A DNA stretch of 33,886 bases from Lysobacterales bacterium (GTDB lineage: Bacteria > Pseudomonadota > Gammaproteobacteria > Xanthomonadales > Xanthomonadaceae), in the NCBI GenBank assembly GCA_017302035.1, contig JAFLEA010000027.1, forward strand, positions 1 through 33,886, written 5' to 3'. Numbering within the stretch: the first letter of the stretch is position 1; every line of letters starts with the position of its first letter. The position numbers and the translations under genes are program-made. Under the pieces are notes generated by a model that had not been told where the DNA came from, did not search any database, and saw only the letters and a list, made by a program, of their open reading frames with translations. This document shows, one piece after another, positions 25,586-32,426 of the stretch.

Positions 25586-26323
25586 ATGCCCGAATCCGCC
25601 TCCTTCGGGCGCCACTGCCTGGTCACCGGCGCCAACCGTGGCCTGGGCCTGGAGTTCGTCCGCCAACTGCTGGCGCGCGGAGCGCGGGTGGTCGCCACCT
25701 GCCGCCATCCCGGACGCGCCACCGCGTTGAATTCCCTGGCCGGCGAATATCCCGGACACCTGCACGTGCTGCCGCTGGACGTGGCCTCCGCCCGCAGCCG
25801 CGAGGAGTTGCTGCGCGAGCTGCCGCTGGTACTCGACGATGGCCGCCTGGACCTGCTCATCAACAACGCCGGCATCCTCCACGGCGGCGAGCGCTTCGGT
25901 CAGGTCGCCGAATCCGACCTGGAAGCCAGCCTGCGCACCAATGCGATCGGCCCGTTCCTGCTGACCCAGGCCTTGGCGCCGTTGCTGGCCGATGCCCGGG
26001 ACGGAAGGCCGGGCGCGGTGGTGGCCAACCTGTCCTCCGAGATCGGCTCGATCGCCCAGCGCCGCGAGTTCCGCACGCCCAGCTACGCCATCGGCAAGGC
26101 CGCGCAGAACATGGGCACGGTCTTGCTGGACAAGGCCCTGGCACCGCGCGGGATCCGCGTGGTGGCGCTGCACCCCGGCTGGGTGCGTACCGACATGGGC
26201 GGTCCCCAGGCACCGCTGACGGTTGCCGACTCCGCCGCGGCGCTGCTGCGCGCGCTCGACGGCCTGGGTGCCTCGGACGGCGCCCGTTTCATCGACAGCG
26301 AAGGGCGCACCCTGCCCTGGTAA
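25586..26323 (+). CDS. Short-chain dehydrogenase/reductase (C-factor-like)
   Basis: A 245-residue SDR. TGANRGLG is at residues 14-21, NNAGIL marks the fourth strand, and SSEIGSI followed by YAIGK gives the catalytic Ser, Tyr and Lys. The short C-terminus and the WVRTDMGGPQAPLTVADSA segment are like the CsgA/C-factor type of SDR. GGAG 8 bases before ATG 25586 decides the start over ATG 25565. Substrate unknown. Divergent from the second M16 gene. Confidence 0.9.
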   Translation: MPESASFGRHCLVTGANRGLGLEFVRQLLARGARVVATCRHPGRATALNSLAGEYPGHLHVLPLDVASARSREELLRELPLVLDDGRLDLLINNAGILHGGERFGQVAESDLEASLRTNAIGPFLLTQALAPLLADARDGRPGAVVANLSSEIGSIAQRREFRTPSYAIGKAAQNMGTVLLDKALAPRGIRVVALHPGWVRTDMGGPQAPLTVADSAAALLRALDGLGASDGARFIDSEGRTLPW

Positions 26324-26331
26324 CACCCGTG

Positions 26332-26349
26332 GGCGCCGGATCCGGCGCC
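26332..26349. terminator. Palindromic hairpin after the SDR gene
   Basis: GGCGCCGGATCCGGCGCC, an 18-base perfect palindrome 8 bases past the stop, followed by TTCCTG. Weak terminator-like element. Confidence 0.5.
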
Positions 26350-26487
26350 TTCCTGCCCCGTCCCGCAGGCCTTCCATACCCCTGCCACGCATCAGACGCC
26401 GCGTCTGGACGGGCCTGCGGACGTCCGCGCCCGCGCCGGACAGGTCTTCGTCGCGGGACAAATCTTTTTAAATCAATTACTTGAAGT

Positions 26488-26502
26488 TGGCACGCGGTGT
26501 GC
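26488..26502 (+). promoter_or_regulatory. Sigma-54 type -24/-12 promoter
   Basis: TGGCACGCGGTGTGC fits the RpoN consensus TGGCACG-N4-TTGC at 14 of 15 positions (counting N as free), with GG and GC exactly 10 bases apart. AT-rich DNA (26462-26480) lies just upstream. The predicted start near 26514 gives a leader of about 135 bases before the repeat-protein gene. The spacer 26324-26649 otherwise holds only the GGCGCC palindrome and a small GGGAAA/TTTCCC hairpin (26564-26583); I see no gene in it. Confidence 0.65.
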
Positions 26503-26649
26503 GTTGGCTATGGGCAGGCCACGCGATCCACCCTCAGAACGTGAATGGATGGTGAACGTGGCTGGGAAAGGCTCAAGTTTCCCTTGCACTTGCTGGTTAG
26601 GTGTATTACTTTACTACCACACCACTGACACAGAACACCGGAGCACGCC

Positions 26650-27066
26650 ATGAACACCACCACCGCCAAGTCCCTGTCCGCCGCCCTGATCCTGTCCCTG
26701 GCCGTCCTGTCCGGCGCCCGCGCCGCCGAGGCTCCGCGCGCGGAGCACATCGTCGACCTGCCGGCCGTGACCGTCCGCCCCGATGCCGCCCTGCGTACCG
26801 AACTGGCCGCCCACGCCGCCAAGGTCGATCGCATCGTCGACCTGCCCGCGGTCACGGTCCGCCCCGACGGCGCCCTGCGCACCGAACTGGCCGCCCGGGC
26901 CATGGTCGCCCACATCATCGACCTGCCGGCCGTGACCGTGCGCCCGACCGCCGAGCAGCTGGCCGAGCGCGCCGCCGTCATCGCCGCCGAGCGCGCGCAG
27001 GCGCTGACCGCGCAGCTGGCCGCCAGCCTGATGGCCGAGACCGCCGCGGCCGCCGGGCTGCGCTGA
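26650..27066 (+). CDS. Small secreted protein with three DLPAVTVRP repeats
   Basis: A 138-residue protein that I cannot name. A signal peptide (residues 1-25, ending ARA) is followed by three repeats of 27-28 residues that begin at 33, 61 and 88. Each starts with (H/R)I(V/I)DLPAVTVRP and the first two continue with a near-identical LRTELAA stretch. The third runs into an alanine-rich helix (AERAAVIAAERAQALTAQLAASL). GGAG 6 bases before the ATG sets the start. The repeats resemble the short extended strand at the start of TonB-receptor plugs only loosely. A sigma-54-type promoter lies upstream. Likely periplasmic or secreted; function unknown. Confidence 0.75.
   Translation: MNTTTAKSLSAALILSLAVLSGARAAEAPRAEHIVDLPAVTVRPDAALRTELAAHAAKVDRIVDLPAVTVRPDGALRTELAARAMVAHIIDLPAVTVRPTAEQLAERAAVIAAERAQALTAQLAASLMAETAAAAGLR
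26746..26976 (+). repeat. Three in-frame coding repeats of about 84, 81 and 66 bases
   Basis: Units begin at 26746, 26830 and 26911. The first two are nearly identical in DNA across the ATCGTCGACCTGCC and CGAACTGGCCGCCC parts; the third is shorter and diverged at its end. This looks like tandem duplication within the gene. Confidence 0.8.
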
Positions 27067-27097
27067 TCCGCCGCGCCGGCGCGGCGCACGGCCCGCA

Positions 27098-27103
27098 TAC
27101 AAT
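27098..27103 (+). promoter_or_regulatory. -10 element of trmL, leaderless type
   Basis: TACAAT stands 7 bases before the trmL ATG; transcription should begin at or next to the A of the ATG. Confidence 0.6.
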
Positions 27104-27110
27104 CGCCCCG

Positions 27111-27587
27111 ATGCCAGGTCCTGCCTTCGACATCCTGCTGTACCAGCCGGAGATCCCGCCGAACACCGGCAACGTGATCCGGTTGTGCGCCAACACCGGC
27201 GCGCGCCTGCACCTGGTCGAACCGCTCGGGTTCGCGATGGAGGACAAGCAGCTGCGCCGCGCCGGACTGGACTACCACGAGTTCGCCAGCGTGCGCGTGC
27301 ACGCCAGCCTGGACGCCGCCCTGGCCGCGATCCGGCCGACGCGCCTGTTCGCGCTGAGCACCCGCGGTCAGGTCCGCCACGACCAGCCGCGCTATGCCGA
27401 CGGCGACGCCTTCCTGTTCGGCCCGGAAACCCGCGGCCTGCCGGAAAGCGTGCTCGAGGCGGTCCCGCCGGCACAACGCCTGCGCCTGCCGATGCGACCG
27501 GGCAACCGCAGCCTGAACCTGTCCAACGCGGTGGCGGTGGTGGTGTTCGAGGCCTGGCGCCAGAACGGATTCACCGGAGCTGGCTGA
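27111..27587 (+). CDS. trmL: tRNA (cytidine/uridine-34-2'-O)-methyltransferase
   Basis: A 158-residue SPOUT methyltransferase of the TrmL (YibK) type, which adds a 2'-O-methyl group to the wobble base of two leucine tRNAs with S-adenosylmethionine. Seen motifs: LYQPEIPPNTGNVIRLCANTG at the start, LFGPETRGLP, and the trefoil-knot end LRLPMRPGNRSLNLSNAVAVVVFEAW. Length is normal for the minimal TrmL. It starts 44 bases after the repeat-protein gene but has its own TACAAT box. Confidence 0.95.
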   Translation: MPGPAFDILLYQPEIPPNTGNVIRLCANTGARLHLVEPLGFAMEDKQLRRAGLDYHEFASVRVHASLDAALAAIRPTRLFALSTRGQVRHDQPRYADGDAFLFGPETRGLPESVLEAVPPAQRLRLPMRPGNRSLNLSNAVAVVVFEAWRQNGFTGAG

Positions 27588-27629
27588 ACCGGACGTGCAG
27601 GCCTTGGACCTGCCGCCCCCAATTTATGT

Positions 27630-27692
27630 ACCGGTCAGTTTGATATTCAGGGCCGATTGCATTGCCATCCGAATAATTACCCACACCGGTCA
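27630..27692 (+). repeat. Direct ACCGGTCA pair ahead of the Ax21-like gene
   Basis: ACCGGTCA occurs at 27630-27637 and 27685-27692, 55 bases apart, in the AT-richer 150-base region before the Ax21-like gene. A regulator site is possible, or it may be chance. Confidence 0.3.
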
Positions 27693-27737
27693 ATCCAAAG
27701 GCCGGACATCACAACCGACATAAAGGTCGATAGAACA

Positions 27738-28292
27738 ATGAAGAAGTCCCTGCTTGCCCTGACCCTGCTTGCCGCCCTGCCGTTCGCCGCTTCTGCCGCC
27801 GAGGGCGTGTCCTGGAACTACGTGGAGGGTGGCTACGTCGCCACCAACACCGACGGCGGCGACGCCGACGGCTGGGCCTTGGGCGGCTCGTTCGCCATCG
27901 CCCCGAACTTCCACCTGTTCGGCAACTACGGCAACCAGAAGATCGACGGCACCTCGATCGACTTCGACCAGCTGCGCCTGGGCGTGGGCTACAACCGCGA
28001 GATCTCGCCGAAGGCCGACCTGGTCACCCGCGTGGCGTACGAGAAGTTCGATGCCGGCGGGATCTCCGACTACAACGGCTGGAGCGCCGAGGTCGGCGTG
28101 CGCGGCGCGCTGGCGCGCAACTTCGAAGGCTACGTGATGGCCGGCTACGAGGATGGCGATCACTACGACGGCGAGTTCTACGGCCGCCTCGGCGCGCAGG
28201 CCAAGTTCAACCAGAACTGGGGCGTGAGCGGCGACGTGAAGTTCGTCGACGGCGACACCCAGTGGTTCGTCGGCCCGCGCTTCAGCTGGTAA
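27738..28292 (+). CDS. Ax21-family outer-membrane beta-barrel protein
   Basis: A 184-residue protein with a clear signal peptide (MKKSLLALTLLAALPFAASA, cut after residue 20). The mature part is rich in alternating aromatic and polar strands (VSWNYVEGGYVATNT; FHLFGNYGNQKI; LRLGVGYNREI; FEGYVMAGYEDGDHYDGEFYGRLGA) and ends in a terminal aromatic, RFSW, as outer-membrane barrels do. It matches the Ax21 (OmpO) family of Xanthomonas and Stenotrophomonas. Published claims that Ax21 is a quorum signal and immune elicitor were withdrawn, so only an outer-membrane or vesicle protein can be claimed. ATG 27738 opens the signal peptide. Confidence 0.88.
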   Translation: MKKSLLALTLLAALPFAASAAEGVSWNYVEGGYVATNTDGGDADGWALGGSFAIAPNFHLFGNYGNQKIDGTSIDFDQLRLGVGYNREISPKADLVTRVAYEKFDAGGISDYNGWSAEVGVRGALARNFEGYVMAGYEDGDHYDGEFYGRLGAQAKFNQNWGVSGDVKFVDGDTQWFVGPRFSW

Positions 28293-28349
28293 CGACGACG
28301 ATAGCGGCAAGGCCGGGGGCGGCCCTCTCTCCCCGTTCCCGGCCCCTGC

Positions 28350-28377
28350 CTGGCGTGATTCCCTCCCCTCACGCCAG
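28350..28377. repeat. Hairpin before the Ax21 terminator
   Basis: CTGGCGTGA (28350-28358) and TCACGCCAG (28369-28377), a perfect 9-bp stem with a 10-base pyrimidine loop, just 6 bases before the main terminator. Confidence 0.5.
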
Positions 28378-28383
28378 TCCCCG

Positions 28384-28412
28384 GAGCCCGGCTTGCGCCG
28401 GGCTCTTTTTTT
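28384..28412 (+). terminator. Rho-independent terminator of the Ax21-like gene
   Basis: GAGCCCGGC (28384-28392), loop TTGC, GCCGGGCTC (28397-28405), then seven T. A strong intrinsic terminator ending the plus-strand transcript before the convergent gpsA. Confidence 0.95.
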
Positions 28413-28457
28413 GCGCGGCGGGGATGTGCGCGTCGACCGGCGACCGGCCCGCTTTCC

Positions 28458-29492
28458 TTACCGGAACAACGTTTCCGGATACTCCGGCTTCTGCTCGCGC
28501 GCCAGCAGCTGGCGCAGGCCGTCGGCGGGGGTGATCTCGCCGTGCAGCACGGCGCGCACGCCGGCGGAGATGGGCAACTCGACGCCATGGCGGCCGGCCA
28601 GGCGCATCACCTCGTCGGCGGTCTGCACCGATTCGACCACCTGGCCGATCTGGGCGATCGCTTCGGCCATCGGCTGGCCACGGCCCAGGGCCAGGCCCAG
28701 GCGACGGTTGCGCGACAGGTCGCCGGTGCAGGTCAGCACCAGGTCGCCCAACCCGGCCAGGCCCATCAGGGTTTCCGGGCGGGCGCCGATCGCCGCGGCC
28801 AGGCGCAGCATCTCGTTGAGGCCGCGGGTGATCAGGCCGGCGCGGGCGTTCAGGCCCAGCTCCATGCCGTCGGCCACGCCGGTGGCCACCGCCAGCACGT
28901 TCTTCATCGCCCCGCCCAGCTCGGCGCCGACCATGTCGTTGCCGGTGTAGGCGCGGAACGCGGGGCCGTGCAGGGCCGTGGCCACGGCCTGGGCGAAGCC
29001 GGCGTCGGCGCCGTGCACGGTCACCGCGGTCGGCAGGCCCAGCGCGACTTCCTTGGCGAAGGAGGGGCCGGTCACCACCGCCAGCGGCGTGGCCGGACCG
29101 AGCACGTCCTCGGCCACCTCGTGCAGGAAGCGGCCCGAACCGGGCTCGAAACCCTTGCTCGCCCAGGCCAGGCCGGTGCCGGGCGGCAACAGCGGCTTGA
29201 GCGCGTGCAGGGTCTGGGTGAAGGCGTGCGAGGGCACGACCACCAGCACCCAGTCGCAGCCGGATACGGCCGCGGCCAGGTCGGTGGTGGCGCGCAGGCT
29301 GCCCGGCAGTTCGATGCCGGGCAGGTAGCGCGGGTTCTGGTGGGTGCGGTCGATCGCCTCGACGATCGCCGCATCGCGGCCCCACAGGGTAGTGGCCAGG
29401 CCGTTGCGCGCGGCCAGGGTGGCCAGCGCGGTGCCCCAGGAACCGGCGCCCAGTACCGCGAGGGTGCCAGGCGCGGCCGCTCCGGCGGTCAT
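28458..29492 (-). CDS. gpsA: NAD(P)H-dependent glycerol-3-phosphate dehydrogenase
   Basis: A 344-residue enzyme that reduces dihydroxyacetone phosphate to sn-glycerol-3-phosphate, the backbone for phospholipids. The Rossmann motif GAGSWG is at 15-20; [16 protein letters not shown] and the catalytic-lysine region [17 protein letters not shown] are present; [23 protein letters not shown] is the family C-terminal signature. It follows secB by 17 bases, the same order as in enterobacteria. Confidence 0.97.
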   Translation of the reverse strand: MTAGAAAPGTLAVLGAGSWGTALATLAARNGLATTLWGRDAAIVEAIDRTHQNPRYLPGIELPGSLRATTDLAAAVSGCDWVLVVVPSHAFTQTLHALKPLLPPGTGLAWASKGFEPGSGRFLHEVAEDVLGPATPLAVVTGPSFAKEVALGLPTAVTVHGADAGFAQAVATALHGPAFRAYTGNDMVGAELGGAMKNVLAVATGVADGMELGLNARAGLITRGLNEMLRLAAAIGARPETLMGLAGLGDLVLTCTGDLSRNRRLGLALGRGQPMAEAIAQIGQVVESVQTADEVMRLAGRHGVELPISAGVRAVLHGEITPADGLRQLLAREQKPEYPETLFR

Positions 29493-29509
29493 GGCGCCGG
29501 GGTCCGGAC

Positions 29510-30031
29510 TCAGGCGTTGCCGACCGGAGCGGCCAAGGCCGCGTCGGCGTCGTTGCCCTGGGCCTGGCGCTGGCGCAGGGTCTCGGCGTACAGCGCGTCG
29601 AAGTTGATCGGCTGCAGCAGGAACGGCGGGAAGCCGCCGGCCTGGATCAGGTCACCGACGGTCTGGCGCACGTACGGGAACAGGATGTTCGGGCACTGGG
29701 TGCCGAGCAGCACGTCGATCGCCTGCGGCTCCAGGCCGACCAGGGCGAACACGCCGGCCTGCTGGACCTCGGCCACGTAGGCGGTCTTCTCGCCGAGCTT
29801 GCAGGTCAGGGTCACGCCCAGCACGACCTCGAACAGGGCCTCGTTCAGGCGCTGCACGCGCTGGTTGAGGTTGAGCTGCAGGTCCGGCTGGCCCTGCTCG
29901 TTGAAGATCGCCGGCGCGCCGGGAGCCTCGAAGGAAACGTCCTTGACGTAGACCTTCTCGACGGTGAAGGCGGGACCCACGGCGTCCTGCTGGGCGGGGG
30001 CGGCGGCGCCGTTGGTGGTTTCGTCGGACAT
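29510..30031 (-). CDS. secB: Protein-export chaperone SecB
   Basis: A 173-residue SecB, the tetrameric cytoplasmic chaperone that keeps preproteins unfolded and passes them to SecA. Family motifs include [23 protein letters not shown], the [43 protein letters not shown] core and a variable Ala/Gln-rich tail. GGAG 8 bases before ATG 30031. Second in a rhodanese-secB-gpsA run. Confidence 0.97.
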   Translation of the reverse strand: MSDETTNGAAAPAQQDAVGPAFTVEKVYVKDVSFEAPGAPAIFNEQGQPDLQLNLNQRVQRLNEALFEVVLGVTLTCKLGEKTAYVAEVQQAGVFALVGLEPQAIDVLLGTQCPNILFPYVRQTVGDLIQAGGFPPFLLQPINFDALYAETLRQRQAQGNDADAALAAPVGNA

Positions 30032-30098
30032 TTCGGCAACTCCAGAACTGATGCGTAGTAGATAGATGGGCGATCGACGCGGATCGCGTGGACCGCGG

Positions 30099-30104
30099 AT
30101 TATG
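30099..30104 (-). promoter_or_regulatory. Possible -10 element of secB
   Basis: CATAAT on the minus strand, 67 bases before the secB ATG. A GGCCGG/CCGGCC hairpin (30109-30123) lies just upstream and could end the rhodanese transcript. Confidence 0.35.
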
Positions 30105-30142
30105 GCATGGCCGGGGTCCGGCCACCCTGCGGAGGCGAGGAC

Positions 30143-30580
30143 TCAGCCGCGGCCCTTGACCAGGGGCAGCCCCGCCGCCTCCCACGCGGCGATGCCGCCG
30201 TCGAGCCAGTGGACCTGCTCGAAGCCGGCCTTCTTCAGCTTCTTGGCCGCGTCGGCCGAAGCCATGCCGTTGCGGCAGACCAGCACCACCGGCGACTGCT
30301 TCGCACCCGCCAGCAGCTTGCCCTGCGGGTCGAACTGGCTGGGGATGACGTTGCGGCTGCCCGGCACGTGCCCCTTCTCGAAATCGGCGATCGCCGACAG
30401 GTCCACCACCCGCGCGCCGCCCTGGTTGACCAGTTGGGTCAGTTCGGCGGGCTTGAGCGCCTGGTAGCCGCGGAACAGGCGCGCGATCTCGGTGTAGACG
30501 ATGGCCACGGTCAGGCCCGCCAGCGCCAGCGACAGCATCGGGTGGCGGCCGAAGAAGGCCAGCAGGGATTCGAGGTCCAC
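30143..30580 (-). CDS. Membrane-anchored rhodanese-like protein (YibN-like)
   Basis: A 145-residue protein with one N-terminal membrane segment (about 15-33, MLSLALAGLTVAIVYTEIA) and a rhodanese domain. The active Cys102 sits in VCRNGMASADAAKKL; WLDGGIAAW is the usual rhodanese end. Sulfur transfer or a redox role is likely but the partner is unknown; YibN in E. coli stands beside grxC and secB. The start is a GTG at 30580, needed to keep the membrane segment. The glutaredoxin gene usual at this locus is absent. Confidence 0.9.
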   Translation of the reverse strand: MDLESLLAFFGRHPMLSLALAGLTVAIVYTEIARLFRGYQALKPAELTQLVNQGGARVVDLSAIADFEKGHVPGSRNVIPSQFDPQGKLLAGAKQSPVVLVCRNGMASADAAKKLKKAGFEQVHWLDGGIAAWEAAGLPLVKGRG

Positions 30581-30613
30581 GGGGTAGGGGTCGATTGCCG
30601 GGAAAGGGCGGCG

Positions 30614-30619
30614 ATTGTC
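30614..30619 (-). promoter_or_regulatory. Possible -10 element of the rhodanese gene
   Basis: GACAAT within GCGACAATC on the minus strand, 33 bases before the GTG start. Confidence 0.35.
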
Positions 30620-30664
30620 GCACAGGCACGCCGGCCGGCGCCGCGATCCGGCCGCAGCAGCCGG

Positions 30665-31087
30665 CTACTTCCCGTCCCAGAAATCCGGCAACCCCGCGGC
30701 CTGCCACCAGCGCTTGGCCTGCGGATCCCAGCGCCAGTGCTCCTGGTAGCGCACCATGCGCTCGGCCTGGGTGTGGCGGTTGACCACTCCGATCTCCACC
30801 CCGCGCACCACCGTGCCGTCGTCGAGCAGGCCGTTGCCGCCTTCGCGGTAGCTGGATACCTGCAACTGGCGGTAGCGCTCCAGTTCCAGTTCGGTGAGCG
30901 GACGTTCGGCGCGCAGCGCCGGGTCGACCATTTCCCAGGCCGCCTCGAAATCGCTCCAGCGCACCGCCGAGGACCAGGCCGCCTGGGCCTGGTCGAGCCT
31001 GGCCCGCTGCCGTGCCCCGGCCGCGGCGGCCGGTGCGGCCGGGACCGCCAGCAGGGCGAACAGCAGCAGGGACAGGAGCAGGCGCAT
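30665..31087 (-). CDS. Secreted hypothetical protein
   Basis: A 140-residue protein with a strong signal peptide (MRLLLSLLLFALLAVPAAPAAAAG). The mature part has a helix (LDQAQAAWSSAVRWSDFEAAWEMVDPALRA) followed by probable strands (GTVVRGVEIGVVNRHTQAERMVRYQEHWRWDPQAKRWW), which recalls the NTF2-like fold; I cannot name the family. ATG 31087 has a TAGCAT box 7 bases upstream; an ATG 3 codons earlier (31096) is the alternative. Likely periplasmic. Confidence 0.78.
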   Translation of the reverse strand: MRLLLSLLLFALLAVPAAPAAAAGARQRARLDQAQAAWSSAVRWSDFEAAWEMVDPALRAERPLTELELERYRQLQVSSYREGGNGLLDDGTVVRGVEIGVVNRHTQAERMVRYQEHWRWDPQAKRWWQAAGLPDFWDGK

Positions 31088-31094
31088 CGGGGCC

Positions 31095-31100
31095 ATGCTA
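31095..31100 (-). promoter_or_regulatory. Possible -10 element, leaderless type
   Basis: TAGCAT on the minus strand stands 7 bases before ATG 31087 of the secreted hypothetical protein. Confidence 0.4.
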
Positions 31101-31123
31101 GCAGGGCCGGCGCGGCCCGCCGC

Positions 31124-31579
31124 TCATGCCTTGGCCAGGGCGACGAAGCGGCCGCTGAAGCGGGTGGCCTCGCCGCCGTCGGGCAGGCGCACGCAGGCGG
31201 CGATCCGGCAACGGGCCTTGCCGCGCTCGCGAAACGCAGCCAGGAAACTGTCCCAGTCGCCTTCCTCCAGCCAGGCCTCCGCTTCCAGGTCGGCACGCAA
31301 CGGCGCGAGGTAGTGCACCAGGCTGTCGGCGACATAGACCTCCGCTTCCAGCCCGGCCCGTTCCAGGCGACCGCTCACCAGGCACCAGCCGGCCAGGGTC
31401 ATCAATGACACCAGGCTGCCGCCGAAGGCGGTGCCCTTGTCGTTGACGTTGGGCGCCAGCGGTGCGCGCAGGCGCTGGCGCCCGTCGCTTTCGCCGGCCA
31501 GTTCGACCTGCATCGCAAGTACCTGCGGGATCGAGCGCAGGTGCTGCTGCAACGCGATCGGAGAAGGGTTCGGACTCAT
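31124..31579 (-). CDS. YiiD_C-type hotdog-fold thioesterase
   Basis: A 151-residue protein of the putative thioesterase (YiiD C-terminal) family. The signature APNVNDKGTAFGGSLVSLMTLAGW covers the central hotdog helix; the later VYVADSLVHYLAPLRADLEAEAWL and a final GGEATRFSGRFVALAK fit the strands. It would hydrolyse an acyl-CoA or acyl-carrier thioester, substrate unknown. Here it stands alone, with no fused acetyltransferase domain. Divergent from hemD with 50 bases between. Confidence 0.88.
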   Translation of the reverse strand: MSPNPSPIALQQHLRSIPQVLAMQVELAGESDGRQRLRAPLAPNVNDKGTAFGGSLVSLMTLAGWCLVSGRLERAGLEAEVYVADSLVHYLAPLRADLEAEAWLEEGDWDSFLAAFRERGKARCRIAACVRLPDGGEATRFSGRFVALAKA

Positions 31580-31617
31580 GGGGCCTGGCCGGCGGGCGCG
31601 GAGCGTGCGCGGGCCCG

Positions 31618-31623
31618 CATAAT
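31618..31623 (+). promoter_or_regulatory. -10 element of hemD, leaderless type
   Basis: CATAAT stands 6 bases before the hemD ATG. Its opposite strand reads CATTAT one base over (GCATAATGC), which could serve the divergent thioesterase gene. Confidence 0.55.
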
Positions 31624-31629
31624 GCCGCA

Positions 31630-32391
31630 ATGAACGCCCCGCGTCCGCCTGCATGGTGCCTGGTGTCGTTGCGCGCGCGCGGCGACCATCGCGCCCTGCG
31701 CCGGGCCGCCGCACGTCACGGCGGCAGCCTGCTGGCGCTGTCGCCGTGGACGCTGCAGCCACGCAGCGACGACGCCAGCCGCCAGGCGCTGGCCCGGGTG
31801 CTGCAGGCGCCGGTGCTGGTGTTCACCAGTCCGGCGGCGGTGCGCGCCGCCGCTGCGCTGCAGCCGCTGCAGGCCCGCCCCGGACAGCACTGGCTGGCGG
31901 TCGGTGCCGGCACCGCCGCCGCCCTGCGCCGGGCCGGTATCGCCACGGCGCTGGCGCCGCAGCGGATGGACAGCGAAGGCCTGCTGGCGCTGCCGGCGCT
32001 GGCCGCTGCGCGCCGGGTCGGCCTGGTCACCGCACCGGGCGGGCGCGGGATGCTCGCCCCCGCGCTGGAAGCACGCGGCGCCCGGGTGGAGCGCGCCGAC
32101 GTGTACGAACGGGTACCGCTGGCCCTGGCCGATGCGGACATCGCCCGGCTGCTCGCGCTGGATGTTCCGGCGGCGCTGGCGCTGAGCAGCGGCGAGGCCC
32201 TGCAACAGGTGCTGGCGCAGCTGCCCGGGGCCGCCGCCGAGGCATTGCGCGCGGCCGTCGCGGTGGCCGCCAGCGAACGCCTGGCCGAACTGGCCCGCGC
32301 GGCGGGCTGGCGGCAGGTTGCGGTTGCCGGCAGCCCGCGCCCGGCGGCCCTCGCCCGTACCGCCGCCCGGGTGCTCGCGACCAAGGCCTGA
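31630..32391 (+). CDS. hemD: Uroporphyrinogen-III synthase
   Basis: A 253-residue HemD-domain protein, which closes hydroxymethylbilane into uroporphyrinogen III. The family is poorly conserved; the signs are the two-lobed layout, VFTSPAAVRAAAAL and WLAVGAGTAAALRRAGI in the first part, VGLVTAPGGRGMLAPALEARGARVERADVYERVP in the hinge, and ALSSGEALQQVLAQL near the end. The call is backed by hemX and hemY directly downstream. hemC, often just before hemD, is not here. Confidence 0.9.
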   Translation: MNAPRPPAWCLVSLRARGDHRALRRAAARHGGSLLALSPWTLQPRSDDASRQALARVLQAPVLVFTSPAAVRAAAALQPLQARPGQHWLAVGAGTAAALRRAGIATALAPQRMDSEGLLALPALAAARRVGLVTAPGGRGMLAPALEARGARVERADVYERVPLALADADIARLLALDVPAALALSSGEALQQVLAQLPGAAAEALRAAVAVAASERLAELARAAGWRQVAVAGSPRPAALARTAARVLATKA

Positions 32392-32426
32392 ACGACCGCC
32401 GCTTGCGGCTGCGCAGGCGCCAAGCG

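Noticed and set aside
26545-26628. 27-codon ORF in the leader of the repeat-protein gene
   Set aside because: No ribosome-binding site and no recognisable sequence; most likely chance.
26508-27476. Minus-strand ORFs over the repeat protein and trmL
   Set aside because: They inherit the repeats from the plus-strand gene; the plus frame has a signal peptide and ribosome-binding site.
27738-28292. Ax21 as a quorum-sensing signal and immune elicitor
   Set aside because: The published claims were withdrawn; only the outer-membrane barrel call is kept.
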